Made by a program: the position numbers and the translations under genes
Notes under the pieces: generated by a model
Told to the model about the DNA's origin: nothing
What the model saw: only the letters and a program-made list of their open reading frames with translations
Databases searched by the model: none
In this document: piece by piece, positions 15,533 through 24,619 of the stretch
How positions within the stretch are numbered: position 1 is the first letter of the stretch
How the letters are laid out: the number at the start of each line of letters is the position of its first letter
Assembly: GCA_001939945.1 (NCBI GenBank)
Contig: MOEB01000014.1
Coordinates: 1 to 64,000, forward strand
DNA: 64,000 nt
Reading direction: 5' to 3'
Source of the DNA: Aerophototrophica crusticola
Lineage (GTDB): Bacteria; Pseudomonadota; Alphaproteobacteria; Azospirillales; Azospirillaceae

Positions 15533-18500
15533 CTACCGGTCAAACCCCGTCGACTCCGCCCGGAAGCGGAGTTGCTGGGCGTTGTCGCGGACCACGCCCA
15601 TGTCATCGCGGGAGAAGCCGTCCTCCGCCGTCGCCTCGATCTCCAGGGTCAGCTTCACCTTGGCGCCCGGGGTGCGCTGGAGTTCGTTGATCACGGCGAT
15701 GACGACCTGCTCGAAGCTCTTGATGGGCCGGATCGGGTCGATCTCCACGGCGCCGAAGAAGCGGGTGAACGTCTCCTTCTCCACCGCCGCCGTCACGGCC
15801 CCGCTTGGCGGCCCCGGCGGGACCGGCGTTGCCCCCGGGACCCTCGGCCCCTGGACGACGCCGCCCGTCGGCGTGGCGGCGGGCGCAGCCGGGGTGCCCG
15901 CGGGTGCCGCCGGCTGGAGGCTGAGCGCCACGTCCTTGCGCACGATCACGGCACCCGGCGGCAGATTGAACGGCGCCGGCTTGGCCCAGGTCAGGTTCTT
16001 GTAGCCGCCATCCTCCCCCACCCCCTCGGCGAAGCCGAAGGGCGGGTCCAGCTCCGCCACCGCGTTGCGGATGGTGTCGCGCAGCACGGTGATGTCGCGC
16101 AGGCGCGGCAGGTAGGGGTAGGTCAGGAACCACTCCTCCACCTCCGCCACCGCCAGGTGCCGCGCGTCCGCCGGCCAGTACTTGCCGACCTCGCGGGCGA
16201 GGATGATGCTCCCCAGCTTCTCCCGCGCCAGGTTGTCCTCGAGCGCCCGCTGGTAGACGGCGGGGAAGAAGGTGCCCGGGTCGCGGAAGCGGAAGGCGGT
16301 ATATCCCAAGTCGAAGGCCTTCCCCGCCTCCGTCGCCTCGGTCCGCTCCGGGTACAGCAGGTGGGTCCAGGCGGTGCGCACCGCCAGCCGGGCGGACTCC
16401 GCCCCCTGCCGCTCCTTCAGCTTGGCATCGTCCTCCTGCGCGCGGGAAAGCTGGCCGCGCAGCTTGTCGTCCGCCATGATCCGGGACCAGGCCAGCCAGC
16501 GGCGCATCGCCTCCCGCGCCCGCACCAGCTCGTTCTCGTCCGGGGCCAGGAACAGCAGGGTGTTCTTGAACCGCCGCTGCCCGCTGCGGCAGTGGGTAAG
16601 CGTGTCGGCCACGCAGCGGCTGGCCGCCGTGTCGCCGGCGCTCCGGCCGCTGTGGGGGAACTGCGGCCCCAGCACCACCAGGGACAGGCCGCGCGCCTCG
16701 TCCACCGCGGGCGGGTCGTCGGGGGCGACGAAGACCTGCTCGAACCTTCCCTTGGCCTCGTCCCGCTCCCGCTGCAACAGGGCGCGGATCGCCTCGTCCA
16801 CCTCGTGCGGGTCCAGGCTGATGGCCAGATCATGGGCCAGCCGGTTCAGGGTGGGCTGGGTGGCGAACCAGTACCGCCCGCCCTCCTCATACAGGTAGGT
16901 CGCCTTCTCCCCCAGCTCGCGCAGGGCGTCGCCGAACAGGCTGGCCTGCTCCCCCGGCTCCACGCAGGCGAGACGCAGCTCGCGCCCGTTAATGCCGCGG
17001 CGGTTCCCCGCCACCTGCCCCATGGAGCCCAGGAACACGGCCCGCGCCGCGCGGGTGGCGGCCCGGGCGACGGCGAGCCGGCGGGAGGGGTTGCCCGACT
17101 CCATCCGCACCGGCAGGGAGGTGTCGCCGTCCACCTCCTTGTCCACCACGGCGGCATATTCCCCCGGCAGGGGGGCGAGGGCGCTGGCCCGCACCCGCTC
17201 ATGGAACAGGGGCAGCCGGGCGGGGGTGATCAGCGGGTCGTTGGCCCCGGCCTTCCACAGCACGCCGATGGCCGACGCCATGAAGCGCAGCACGCCGCGG
17301 GTGCGCTGGAACCGCTCCAGCGTGCCCCAATCCTTGGCCAGCCGCTCGAACAACTCCGGGTGGATGGGATAGGCCAGCCGCATCAGCTCCAGGTACTTGG
17401 GGTCGGAAGCCTCGGGCGGGTACTCCTCCTTGTTGCGGCGGTACATGTCGTGGAACGCCTTGACCGCCTGGTCGCGCAGGCGGATGTCGTCCTCCTGCAA
17501 GTCCCAGAACAGGCGCCGCCGCACGATCTCATAGGTCTCGTGCCCCGTGGCGGGCAGCCAGGGGGACTGGACGCGGCCGAACACCTTCTCCAGCCGCAGC
17601 AGCGCCGCCTCCCCCTTCTCCGAGCCCGCCTCCGCCTTGCTCTCCGGCAGGCTGCCGACGATCAGCACGCCGGGCACCAGCTTCGCCGCCTCCGTCAGCG
17701 ACTGGCAGAAGCCCAGGAACGCCTCGAACGGCGTGCCTTCCAACTGCCGCACATAGGCCACCACCTCGTCCAGCAGGATGGCGCAGGGGGCGGCCAGCTT
17801 CAGCACCTCCACCAGCAGGGCGGAGCCGGGGTTGGTCCCCGCCTGCTCCGACGCCTCCACCAGCCGGTAGCCGGGCATGCCCGCCAGCTCCAAGGCCAGC
17901 GCCCCCCACAGGGTGCGCACCTTCAGCCCGTCGCGCTCCACCAGCGCGTGGGCCGGGCCCTTGGCCGTGCCGACGAAGGTGAAGCAGGAGACGGGGCGCC
18001 ACTCCGCCACCCCCTGCTCCCGCGCCAGCTCCCCCACCCCCTTCAGGGCGTCCAGGCTGGTGGCGTGGCACAGGTGCCAGACGGCCAGCATGCTGTGGGT
18101 CTTGCCGCCGCCGAAGGCGGTCTGCAAACAGATCACCGGCTCCCCGCCGCCGGTGCAGGCGAGGCGCGCCAGGGCCGCCGCCAGCACCCGGCGCAGCCCC
18201 TCCGTCATGTAGGTGATGCCGAAGAAGCCCTGCGGCGTGGCGTAGTCGCTTTCCTTGTCCACCAACCCGGCCGACACGGCGAACAGGTCGGCGGCGAATT
18301 CCGATTCCTGGTAGGTGCTGGCCAGCACGTCGGTGCGGGGCAGCACCACCTCCCGCCAGGGGCGGGCCGGCGCGTCGGGGGCGACGGACAGGTCGAGCCG
18401 CACCTGAGCCGGGTCAGCGGGCGTCGGCTTCGGCGCCACCGGGGGTGTCGCCGCCGGCTCCGCCAGCCCGCCGCGCCGTTGCTCCTCATACAGGTCCCGG

Positions 18501-18898
18501 ATGGCGGCCTGGTGCTCCTCCGCCGCCTTCACCGCGGACAGCAGGCCGCACATGGCGTCCAGGTAGCGCAAGCCATCCCGGTCCTTCAGCCCGCCCGCAT
18601 TGTGCGAGGCCTCGTTCCGCCCCTCCAGCGCCACGTTGGCGAAGCTGCGGGCCTTGCGCTGCTCATGCTTGGGCAGGGCGGGGCCGAACACCTCCGGCCA
18701 GTTGTCCACCAGTGTCTTCAACAGGCCATAGGCATCCAGCGGGGCGTTGGGCGCGCTGCCGGCGGCGCGGCTGGCATAGTGCAGCCAGCGCGCCCCGTGC
18801 TTGGCCTGCATCTTCGCCTCGACGAAGGGGGCCAGGCCCTTGGTCAGGTGGAACAAGCCCTGCTGGACCCGCTGCAGGGTCTGGAATTCGACGGTCAT
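15533..18898 (-). CDS. DUF499 AAA+-like ATPase with Swt1-type HEPN N-terminus (Hma-type defence ATPase)
   Basis: An 1121-residue protein. Residues 1-130 match the Swt1-family HEPN domain, with an R-N-x3-H motif in EGRNEASHNAG at 94-99. A Pro-rich linker leads to the DUF499 ATPase region: LQTAFGGGKTHSM gives Walker A (Lys266), and CAILLDEVVAYV gives Walker B near residue 375. The C-terminus carries a helical region and a final alpha/beta domain (IDPIRPIKSFEQVVIAVINEL). DUF499 proteins occur with DUF1156 methylases and SNF2-type helicases in anti-phage loci. The open frame extends to a TTG at 18910, but ATG 18898 overlaps the PIN gene's stop (ATGA) and starts the conserved MTVEF, so I use it. 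It is the last gene of the minus-strand operon. It probably couples ATP use to methylation-guided recognition or effector activation. Confidence 0.85.
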   Translation of the reverse strand: MTVEFQTLQRVQQGLFHLTKGLAPFVEAKMQAKHGARWLHYASRAAGSAPNAPLDAYGLLKTLVDNWPEVFGPALPKHEQRKARSFANVALEGRNEASHNAGGLKDRDGLRYLDAMCGLLSAVKAAEEHQAAIRDLYEEQRRGGLAEPAATPPVAPKPTPADPAQVRLDLSVAPDAPARPWREVVLPRTDVLASTYQESEFAADLFAVSAGLVDKESDYATPQGFFGITYMTEGLRRVLAAALARLACTGGGEPVICLQTAFGGGKTHSMLAVWHLCHATSLDALKGVGELAREQGVAEWRPVSCFTFVGTAKGPAHALVERDGLKVRTLWGALALELAGMPGYRLVEASEQAGTNPGSALLVEVLKLAAPCAILLDEVVAYVRQLEGTPFEAFLGFCQSLTEAAKLVPGVLIVGSLPESKAEAGSEKGEAALLRLEKVFGRVQSPWLPATGHETYEIVRRRLFWDLQEDDIRLRDQAVKAFHDMYRRNKEEYPPEASDPKYLELMRLAYPIHPELFERLAKDWGTLERFQRTRGVLRFMASAIGVLWKAGANDPLITPARLPLFHERVRASALAPLPGEYAAVVDKEVDGDTSLPVRMESGNPSRRLAVARAATRAARAVFLGSMGQVAGNRRGINGRELRLACVEPGEQASLFGDALRELGEKATYLYEEGGRYWFATQPTLNRLAHDLAISLDPHEVDEAIRALLQRERDEAKGRFEQVFVAPDDPPAVDEARGLSLVVLGPQFPHSGRSAGDTAASRCVADTLTHCRSGQRRFKNTLLFLAPDENELVRAREAMRRWLAWSRIMADDKLRGQLSRAQEDDAKLKERQGAESARLAVRTAWTHLLYPERTEATEAGKAFDLGYTAFRFRDPGTFFPAVYQRALEDNLAREKLGSIILAREVGKYWPADARHLAVAEVEEWFLTYPYLPRLRDITVLRDTIRNAVAELDPPFGFAEGVGEDGGYKNLTWAKPAPFNLPPGAVIVRKDVALSLQPAAPAGTPAAPAATPTGGVVQGPRVPGATPVPPGPPSGAVTAAVEKETFTRFFGAVEIDPIRPIKSFEQVVIAVINELQRTPGAKVKLTLEIEATAEDGFSRDDMGVVRDNAQQLRFRAESTGFDR

Positions 18899-19395
18899 TG
18901 GGTGAACCAAGTGGTGGGATCGGTGCCGCAGAGAAACTGGACACGGATGCCATTGTCCGCCAAAGGCCCCTCATGCTTCAACCAATCCGTATCCGTGGCG
19001 TTGGCGACGGGGACATTTTCGCGCCGCGCGAGTGCCGCGAACTTGCGGTCGCTGGGGTCGAACTTGGCCAGCCGCGGGGCATCGGGGAAGTCGGCATAGC
19101 TGCCGTCGGCGAGCTTCGGCAAATCGACGAAGCGGGCGAAGAGGGAGCGCTTGCGGATGATGGTCAGCAGGAACAGGTGCCCTACCCCCGGCTTCTTCCC
19201 GGCGTCCAGGTGGCGCATGTACTCCTCCAGCACCGCGCCCCAGGAATCGACCACCACATGGCCCTGCTCCATCAACCCCATCAGGAAGTCGATGGCCGCC
19301 TCCCGGCAGGCGAGGCTGGGGGGTTGGCCGCCGTTGCTGGGGTCAGCTTCCCCGTTCGCGACGATGGCGACGTTCGTATCGACGGCGTAGATCAT
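18895..19395 (-). CDS. PIN-domain nuclease-like protein embedded in the Hma-type locus
   Basis: A 166-residue protein with the acidic constellation of PIN ribonucleases: D6 in YAVDTNVAIV, E57/E58 in SWGAVLEEYMRHL, D113/D116 in KFDPSDRKFAALA, and D135/D137 in NATDTDWL. PIN proteins cut RNA (sometimes DNA) with metal ions and serve as VapC-type toxins or defence effectors. Its start overlaps the stop of the upstream ATPase gene (TGATG), and its stop overlaps the DUF499 start (ATGA), so all three are translationally coupled. The pairing with an OLD/RecF-like ATPase recalls ATPase-plus-effector defence pairs such as PARIS, but with a PIN instead of a TOPRIM domain. The effector role is inferred. 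Confidence 0.75.
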   Translation of the reverse strand: MIYAVDTNVAIVANGEADPSNGGQPPSLACREAAIDFLMGLMEQGHVVVDSWGAVLEEYMRHLDAGKKPGVGHLFLLTIIRKRSLFARFVDLPKLADGSYADFPDAPRLAKFDPSDRKFAALARRENVPVANATDTDWLKHEGPLADNGIRVQFLCGTDPTTWFTQ

Positions 19396-20807
19396 CAGCC
19401 GCCCTGGCGCATCCGCTGGAGCCGCGCCTTCTCCGCCGCATAGGTCTCGGCGAGGGCATCCCCGAAGAACTTGTCCGGCCAGTTCTGGATGTTGCCATAG
19501 GTGTCCAGCTCCAGCCTGTCGAGCTGGGAGACCCCCTCCTCCATCCGCGTGAAGTACAGCCGCACGTCATCCGCCGTGATCCCCTCCTGCGCCGCGATCC
19601 GCCGTTGCAGGCGCAGCAACAGGTGTTCGGAATGGCTTTCAAGGATGACCTGGACGTTTCGATTTACAGCGGCATGAATGATTAAGTCCGCTAGCTCGGC
19701 CTGCGCGGACGGGTGTAAATGGAGTTCGGGTTGTTCCAGGATGACAGTGGAGCCTTCGGGAACGTATTCGAGCAACGTTATAATCGGCAACACCTGTGAA
19801 ACACCAAAACCAACACTCGGTAAAGTTACCTCCACGCCATCTGGCGAGGTTGTCACGCCGGCCTGAACAATATTTGTTCCCGGCACAAGCTCATGGACTC
19901 GTAAATCCTGTACTAACCCAAGATACTTCAGCCAGTGCGCTAGAACCATTTGGAACGGTAAACGTTTCTGGCCGGGTCCAGTCGACCTAAGTTCCCCAGA
20001 TGCAGTAGCAAGCATGATTGCATCAACTGTCCTCTCGCCTCGCGGCCCGATCTCGCTAATTTTTGACCTTGACCATGTATATGTCTTGTGAGGCACGTCA
20101 CGAAGTGGCCCTAAATAATGAATGTAATTCATTTGCTTCTCATATGATAGCTCAAATCCGGAAAATGCAGAGGCACCATCAATAGATCCTCTGAAGTCAT
20201 CAGGCATTATGTAGGATTTTCCTGGAGGCCCAAAATATTTCATCTTATTTAACTGAGAAATGATTGTCGCTTCGCCTTCTAAATTTTTATCCACAGCATA
20301 AGCACTGTATCGGCCGTCAGTGCCCACACTAAGGGAGAAGGCCAACCCAATCCCAGAGCCGCTATAGGAAATTGTATCCACGACAAAATTTGTCGACCAT
20401 TCAGCAGAATAATCAACAGATACTGCTAATTCCATCTTATCAATATATACAGTTTTCGCCCGTAAAGGAATAGATAATGGGCTGTTGTGCCTCACTCTTG
20501 GCACAGCAACAGAAACATTAGTTTCAAATGTTAACTGCCATTTGATCGAACCAGCTGCTCTCCAATCTCCGCCATAGCGATATTTTGTAACTATGTCATC
20601 TGGGCTTCCCAACTCCACATAAGGCCCATTCAGCTCCAGCACCGTGCTCCGATCCGTGGCCTCCTTTGTCTGCTTCAGCAGCAGCAGGAACTGGATCAGG
20701 CTGGATTTGCCGGAGGAATTGGTGCCGAACAGGCCGGTGATCTTGCCGAATTCCAGGTCGGCATGCTTCCAGCTCTTGAAGTTTTCCAGGGTCAGCCGGC
20801 GCAGCAT
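19395..20807 (-). CDS. OLD/RecF-like AAA ATPase (DUF3696/AAA_15 type) paired with PIN nuclease
   Basis: A 470-residue SMC/ABC-type ATPase. The N-terminus reads LTLENFKSWKHADLEFGKITGLFGTNSSGKSS with Walker A Lys34. Near residue 340-385 come VGFGVSQVLPIITLL, the ABC signature-like stretch, and TVILEQPELHLHPSAQAEL, the Walker B/D-loop, then VQVILESHSEHLLLRLQRRI (the H-loop). No TOPRIM nuclease follows, so it differs from OLD proteins and needs a separate effector, here the PIN protein. The central part (about 19640-20640) is strikingly AT-rich against GC-rich ends. It starts four bases after the corrected stop of the methylase gene. It likely acts as sensor or activator for the PIN nuclease. Confidence 0.85.
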   Translation of the reverse strand: MLRRLTLENFKSWKHADLEFGKITGLFGTNSSGKSSLIQFLLLLKQTKEATDRSTVLELNGPYVELGSPDDIVTKYRYGGDWRAAGSIKWQLTFETNVSVAVPRVRHNSPLSIPLRAKTVYIDKMELAVSVDYSAEWSTNFVVDTISYSGSGIGLAFSLSVGTDGRYSAYAVDKNLEGEATIISQLNKMKYFGPPGKSYIMPDDFRGSIDGASAFSGFELSYEKQMNYIHYLGPLRDVPHKTYTWSRSKISEIGPRGERTVDAIMLATASGELRSTGPGQKRLPFQMVLAHWLKYLGLVQDLRVHELVPGTNIVQAGVTTSPDGVEVTLPSVGFGVSQVLPIITLLEYVPEGSTVILEQPELHLHPSAQAELADLIIHAAVNRNVQVILESHSEHLLLRLQRRIAAQEGITADDVRLYFTRMEEGVSQLDRLELDTYGNIQNWPDKFFGDALAETYAAEKARLQRMRQGG

Positions 20808-20811
20808 GGTG

Positions 20812-23707
20812 TCAGGTCCTCAGCAGGTCCAACTGGGGGTCGTCGCGGCGGGTGCGGGTGGGGAGGTCGATGCCCTGGGCGAGGGATTCCAGGGTGGACC
20901 ATTCCTCGGCCAGCTCGTTGAACACCAGGGCTTCCGCTTGCCAGCCCTTGTCGGTGCAGATCTTGAACAGGCGGTGGGCCAGGGCCAGGGCCTGGTCGGC
21001 CACGGGGCCCCATCTGTTTCAGCAGGCGGGCGGCGGCGGTCTGGCCGCCATCCTCCGCGCGCAGGGTGCGGGCCAAGTGCTGGACGCTTTCCCAGGCGGT
21101 CAGGGTGCGGTCCTGCAACGGGTTCCAGTCCCGCGGCAGCTCCTCCCGCGGCGTCAGGGTGGCGCGGCCGCGCAGATCCTTGAACACCTGACTGTCGAAC
21201 AGGGCGTCCAGCGGCAGGTTCTTGGCGTTGGCCAGCACGATCAGCTCACCCGAGGCGCGCACCTCGAAGCCATAGGTGGCGAACCAAGCCAGCGCCACCT
21301 GCGTCTCCGCATCGAACGCCTCATCCAGCTCCGACTCGATCTCCTGCCAGACGCGGTTGATCAGAGTAAGCGCAGCTCCGACCGACATGGGCTTGTCGTC
21401 ATCCTCCAACACCTGGGTGTACCGGCTGAAGATGCCCATGCCTGGCCCGATGACCGATTGCTGCATGTCCACGGGACCCACTCCGGCTTTGCGGATCACG
21501 TCTATTGCCCCAGGCATATCGCGCTTAAGAGCTCGGAGGAACTCGGCCCGGGTGCTGATCTCTGCCCTAGGGTCGCGCTTTTTGCAGACTAGAACTATGG
21601 ATGAGGCCAGAGCATTAGCTCCGATCCCAATCATGCGGTTTTCCATTTCTGTGCGCATTGGCCACGTGCCATCAACAATCAATCCTGCGTCAACGATGGC
21701 TTGCAGGAATGATGTCCAGCCTGGAGAGTGTAAATCTCCGTCATTAATTTCCGACTGCTTGTAAGCATAATAGATTGCTATCGGTTCTCTATCAGTCGCA
21801 GCCCCCCGCATCGCTGCGAGGGCCATGGACATCCCTTCCATGAACTTTTGTTCCGCGATGTCTGCGGTGCCATGCTCGTAAACCGTTGCGACTAGTTCTT
21901 CCTTTTTGGGGGTTGATACGCGACGGAACAGATCAGGCCATATCTTCTGTAGTGCCTGCCGCTGCCAAACATAAAAGAAATCGGCGAGGATTGCATAAGC
22001 GATATTGTTGTAATATGGCGGATCGGTAGAGAATACCGCTGGCCTGGCGGGAAAGGAGTTAAATCGAGCATCGATCTGCGAAATTGCTCCCCCAGCAAGT
22101 GCTGGTACACGCTGCAATGCCTTAACGAGATTGCCTAGGCTTACCTCATAGTCACCGGCCGCGCCGTTAAACAAATTATTTTCTGCGAAATCCCAAATCA
22201 TACCCATGCCTTGTCGGCTAAACAGGTTTCGAACTTGGGTTTTACTAGGCTCCCACCGGCATAGAGAATTTTGAATATCAGCTAGTCTTCCGACCCCTAA
22301 GCCAAGATAAGTGCATACACTGTCAGCATAATCATTAGATTCGGCGTCGCCCATTGTGTCGCCGATGTCCTGAATAATCTTGGAACGTGCCGTATTGACG
22401 AGCGAAGAATACACGCTCAGTGCTTTGATCTGTCTTCCAGTAAATAGATGACCCCAGGTTTGAAGCCCGTAAGCTGAACAAACTCCCCCTGTTATCATTG
22501 CCCGTGTTGGAGTCATAGAATTCAGATACGTACTCCGAATCTCTTCTACTTCTGCCCGATCATCTTCTGTTAGAGTATCGTCAAGCTTCTGGCCATCAGG
22601 GCTGGCGTATATGCGCTCATTTTCATGCTCGCATACGATGACCATGAGCTTAGCGCCGATTTGGCCGTCCTTGCCTTCTTTCTGAATGTACTTTCGCTCG
22701 ATGGGGCTGCCGGTCAGCACGCAGATGAACGCCTCGCCCTTGCCGCTCTTCGTCCCCTTCTTCAGCCGCTCCTCATCCGCCTTGGACAGGTCGCCGGTCT
22801 TCACCTCGAACCGGTACCCCTCCGGTGCGGCCGGGTCGATGACCGGCTCCACCCAGGCCTTGCGGCCGGTCTTGGTGGAGAGGAGGAAGGAGGAGACGAG
22901 CGGCACCCGGGCGCCGCGGGCGGCCGGGTCGGGGGAGCGGACGGTGCGCGCCCACAGCCAGGCGATGACCGTCGCCTCCGTCCCGTCGGGCAGCCGGGCC
23001 TTGGGGTATAGGTGGCCGATGCGCCGCTCCGCCTCGTCGCGCATCCACTTGCCGTAATAGCGCACATCCTCCGCCAGCCCCTGGGCGCCGCGGCCGGTCC
23101 AGCTGGCGCCGGGCCGGCGCAGGGCGGCCTGGGCCGTGGGGTTGACGGGCGGCAAGCCGGCGAACTTGGGCGGGATCTCCACCAGCGCCTTGCCGATCAG
23201 CACCGCCACCGGGTTCAGGTCGGAGCCATAGGCCCGCAGGCCCAGCCGCTGCGCCTCCAGCGGGATGGAGCCGCCGCCGGAGAACGGGTCATAGACGGGC
23301 GGCGCCTTGGCCTGGAGATAGTCCAGCACGGCCCGGGCGTCGCCCTTGGCCGGCGGCTCCTCCCCCAACCCCCAGGCGACGGAGCGGGCAATCTCCCACC
23401 GCGCCTCCGCCAGCACGCCCTCATTGTTGCTGGCTTCCCACGGCACCAGCCGCTCGATCACCCGGTGCAGCCGCTTACGCTCCTGCTCCTGCGCCTCCGC
23501 CGTGGGGAAGCGGTCCGGCCAGGCGGAGGGGTCGTCCACCAACTGCGCGAACAACACCGCCCGACACGCCGCCAACGGCCGCCGCGCCCACCAGAGGTGC
23601 AGGGTCGAGGGATGCCCATGCCGGATGGACTTCTCCTTCGCCGACGCGGCGTTGATCGCCTCCAACGGGATGGAGACCTCGATGAGCTTCTTGCGCGGGG
23701 CAGGCAT
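20812..23707 (-). CDS. DUF1156 adenine-specific DNA methylase, apparent frameshift near the C-terminus
   Basis: The N-terminus LIEVSIPLEAINAASAKEKSIRHGHPSTLHLWWARRPL is the DUF1156 hallmark. VYDPFSGGGSIPLEAQRLG is the SAM-binding motif, and STDPPYYNNIAYA is the catalytic DPPY motif of N6-adenine methylases. The encoded frame would run to 20792 with a Pro/Arg-rich nonsense tail. A second frame (21003-20812, KICTDKGWQAEALVFNELAE onwards) gives a natural helical ending. Removing one base from GGGGCCCC at 21004-21011 joins them into a 964-residue protein, and the stop then lies four bases before the ATPase start. The part from about 21480 to 22690 is AT-rich while both ends are GC-rich. The enzyme probably marks self DNA for the Hma-type locus. 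Confidence 0.85.
21004..21011 (-). other. Apparent +1 frameshift in the DUF1156 methylase
   Basis: The palindromic run GGGGCCCC appears to contain one base too many. With a single base removed, the frame continues into GTG-GCC-GAC-CAG and a natural C-terminus. Either an assembly error or a genuine truncation of the last ~65 residues. Confidence 0.65.
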
Positions 23708-23999
23708 GGACAGGCCGGTCGGCTACGGATTGGTTACGCCGTAACGGATACCGGGTTTCGGGGGGAGAGGGAAGGCGGGGGAGAGGGAAGGAGGGAAAGA
23801 GGGAAAGCCTTGACCTGGGGCGTCGGGGTTGCTATTTGAACTTCACACGCTGACGGGCTGAAACTTCTTGGCTGAAGTTACAAGCGTGTTCCGTCGGGCT
23901 CCCGCCCGGTTCTTGCGGATCGCGGACGAACAGGGACATGCCCGGACATACAGGCCCCGCAAGGGGCCTGTTTGCGTTTCAGGCTCCCCGGCTTGGACA
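23708..23999. promoter_or_regulatory. Leader of the methylase gene with nested hairpin and terminator-like stem
   Basis: It contains a nested inverted repeat: outer arms ACACGCT (23845-23851) and AGCGTGT (23883-23889), inner stem AACTTC (23862-23867) and GAAGTT (23874-23879) with loop TTGGCT. A separate terminator-like hairpin sits at 23951-23970. Transcription on the minus strand would pass the hairpin first, then this structure, then reach the methylase start. Confidence 0.45.
23951..23980 (+). terminator. Terminator-like hairpin CAGGCCCC-GCAA-GGGGCCTG
   Basis: Perfect 8-bp stem (23951-23958 and 23963-23970) with a GCAA tetraloop, followed on the plus strand by TTTGCGTTT. It lies 30 bases after the stop of the minus-strand gene ending at 24000. 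It could end that transcript or block antisense reading, though the T-rich side favours plus-strand termination. Confidence 0.5.
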
Positions 24000-24557
24000 T
24001 CACGGCTTTCCCGGCCGCTTGCCCGTGCGGATGGACTCAGCCAGCAAGTAAGGCAGCGTGTCGCCCCCGCCCACCTTGGGCGGGTTGCTGCCATTGACGT
24101 AGGCCGAGTTGATGTGGATGACGGTCCCGTAGCCTGCGCCCATGGGACGGGGCTGGCCGATGTCCAGGTACAGCACATAGGGTCCCTCGAACCCGATCCC
24201 CATCTTCTGCACGAAGGCGAAGCTGTACCTGGTGTTCAGGTCGATCAGGCGGCTGTTCCCCGTCAGAAAGCGGTTCACCACGTCCGGCAGCTTGGTCGAC
24301 AAGAGCCACCGCTTCGGGTCGAAGACGCGGTCCCTCTCGTCGGAATCCGGGTCGGTGAATTGCGGACGGTCGTCGTTGGCCGGGGCACCGGGGCCGTGCC
24401 CGCGGTGGTCCGTGAAACAGTGGAAGCTGAACTTCACCGTACAGGTGACGTCAATACGCTCCGTCGTACCGCAGCGCACCACCTTGGTGATGTCGCGCAG
24501 GTGGTCCATGGAGTAGGTGAGGCCGTCATAGCGAACGGCGGGCCAGGGGTGGGGCAT
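24000..24557 (-). CDS. Hypothetical protein in the Hma-type operon
   Basis: A 185-residue protein without a domain I recognise. It contains TYSMDHLRDITKVVRCG, CTVKFSFHCFTDHRG, and a C-terminal half with FVQKMGIGFEGPYVLYLDIGQP and TVIHINSAYVNGSNPP, which reads as a beta-rich alpha/beta fold. It sits between the winged-helix-like gene (62 bases upstream) and the methylase (292 bases downstream), all on the same strand. Loci with DUF499 and DUF1156 often also carry a DUF3780 protein of similar size; this protein does not show the DUF3780 pattern as I know it. A dedicated role in the system, or a small embedded cargo gene, are both possible. Confidence 0.6.
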   Translation of the reverse strand: MPHPWPAVRYDGLTYSMDHLRDITKVVRCGTTERIDVTCTVKFSFHCFTDHRGHGPGAPANDDRPQFTDPDSDERDRVFDPKRWLLSTKLPDVVNRFLTGNSRLIDLNTRYSFAFVQKMGIGFEGPYVLYLDIGQPRPMGAGYGTVIHINSAYVNGSNPPKVGGGDTLPYLLAESIRTGKRPGKP

Positions 24558-24619
24558 GATGGGGAGAAACCTGTCGGGTTGGCAGCGCGGCGAGCAGCGG
24601 GCGGGAGGACGAAAGGAGG

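Noticed and set aside
15572-19099. 1175-residue plus-strand open frame opposite the DUF499 and PIN genes
   Set aside because: It is the antisense shadow of GC-rich coding DNA, rich in His/Gln/Arg/Leu with no domain, while the minus strand has clear motifs and overlapping starts and stops.
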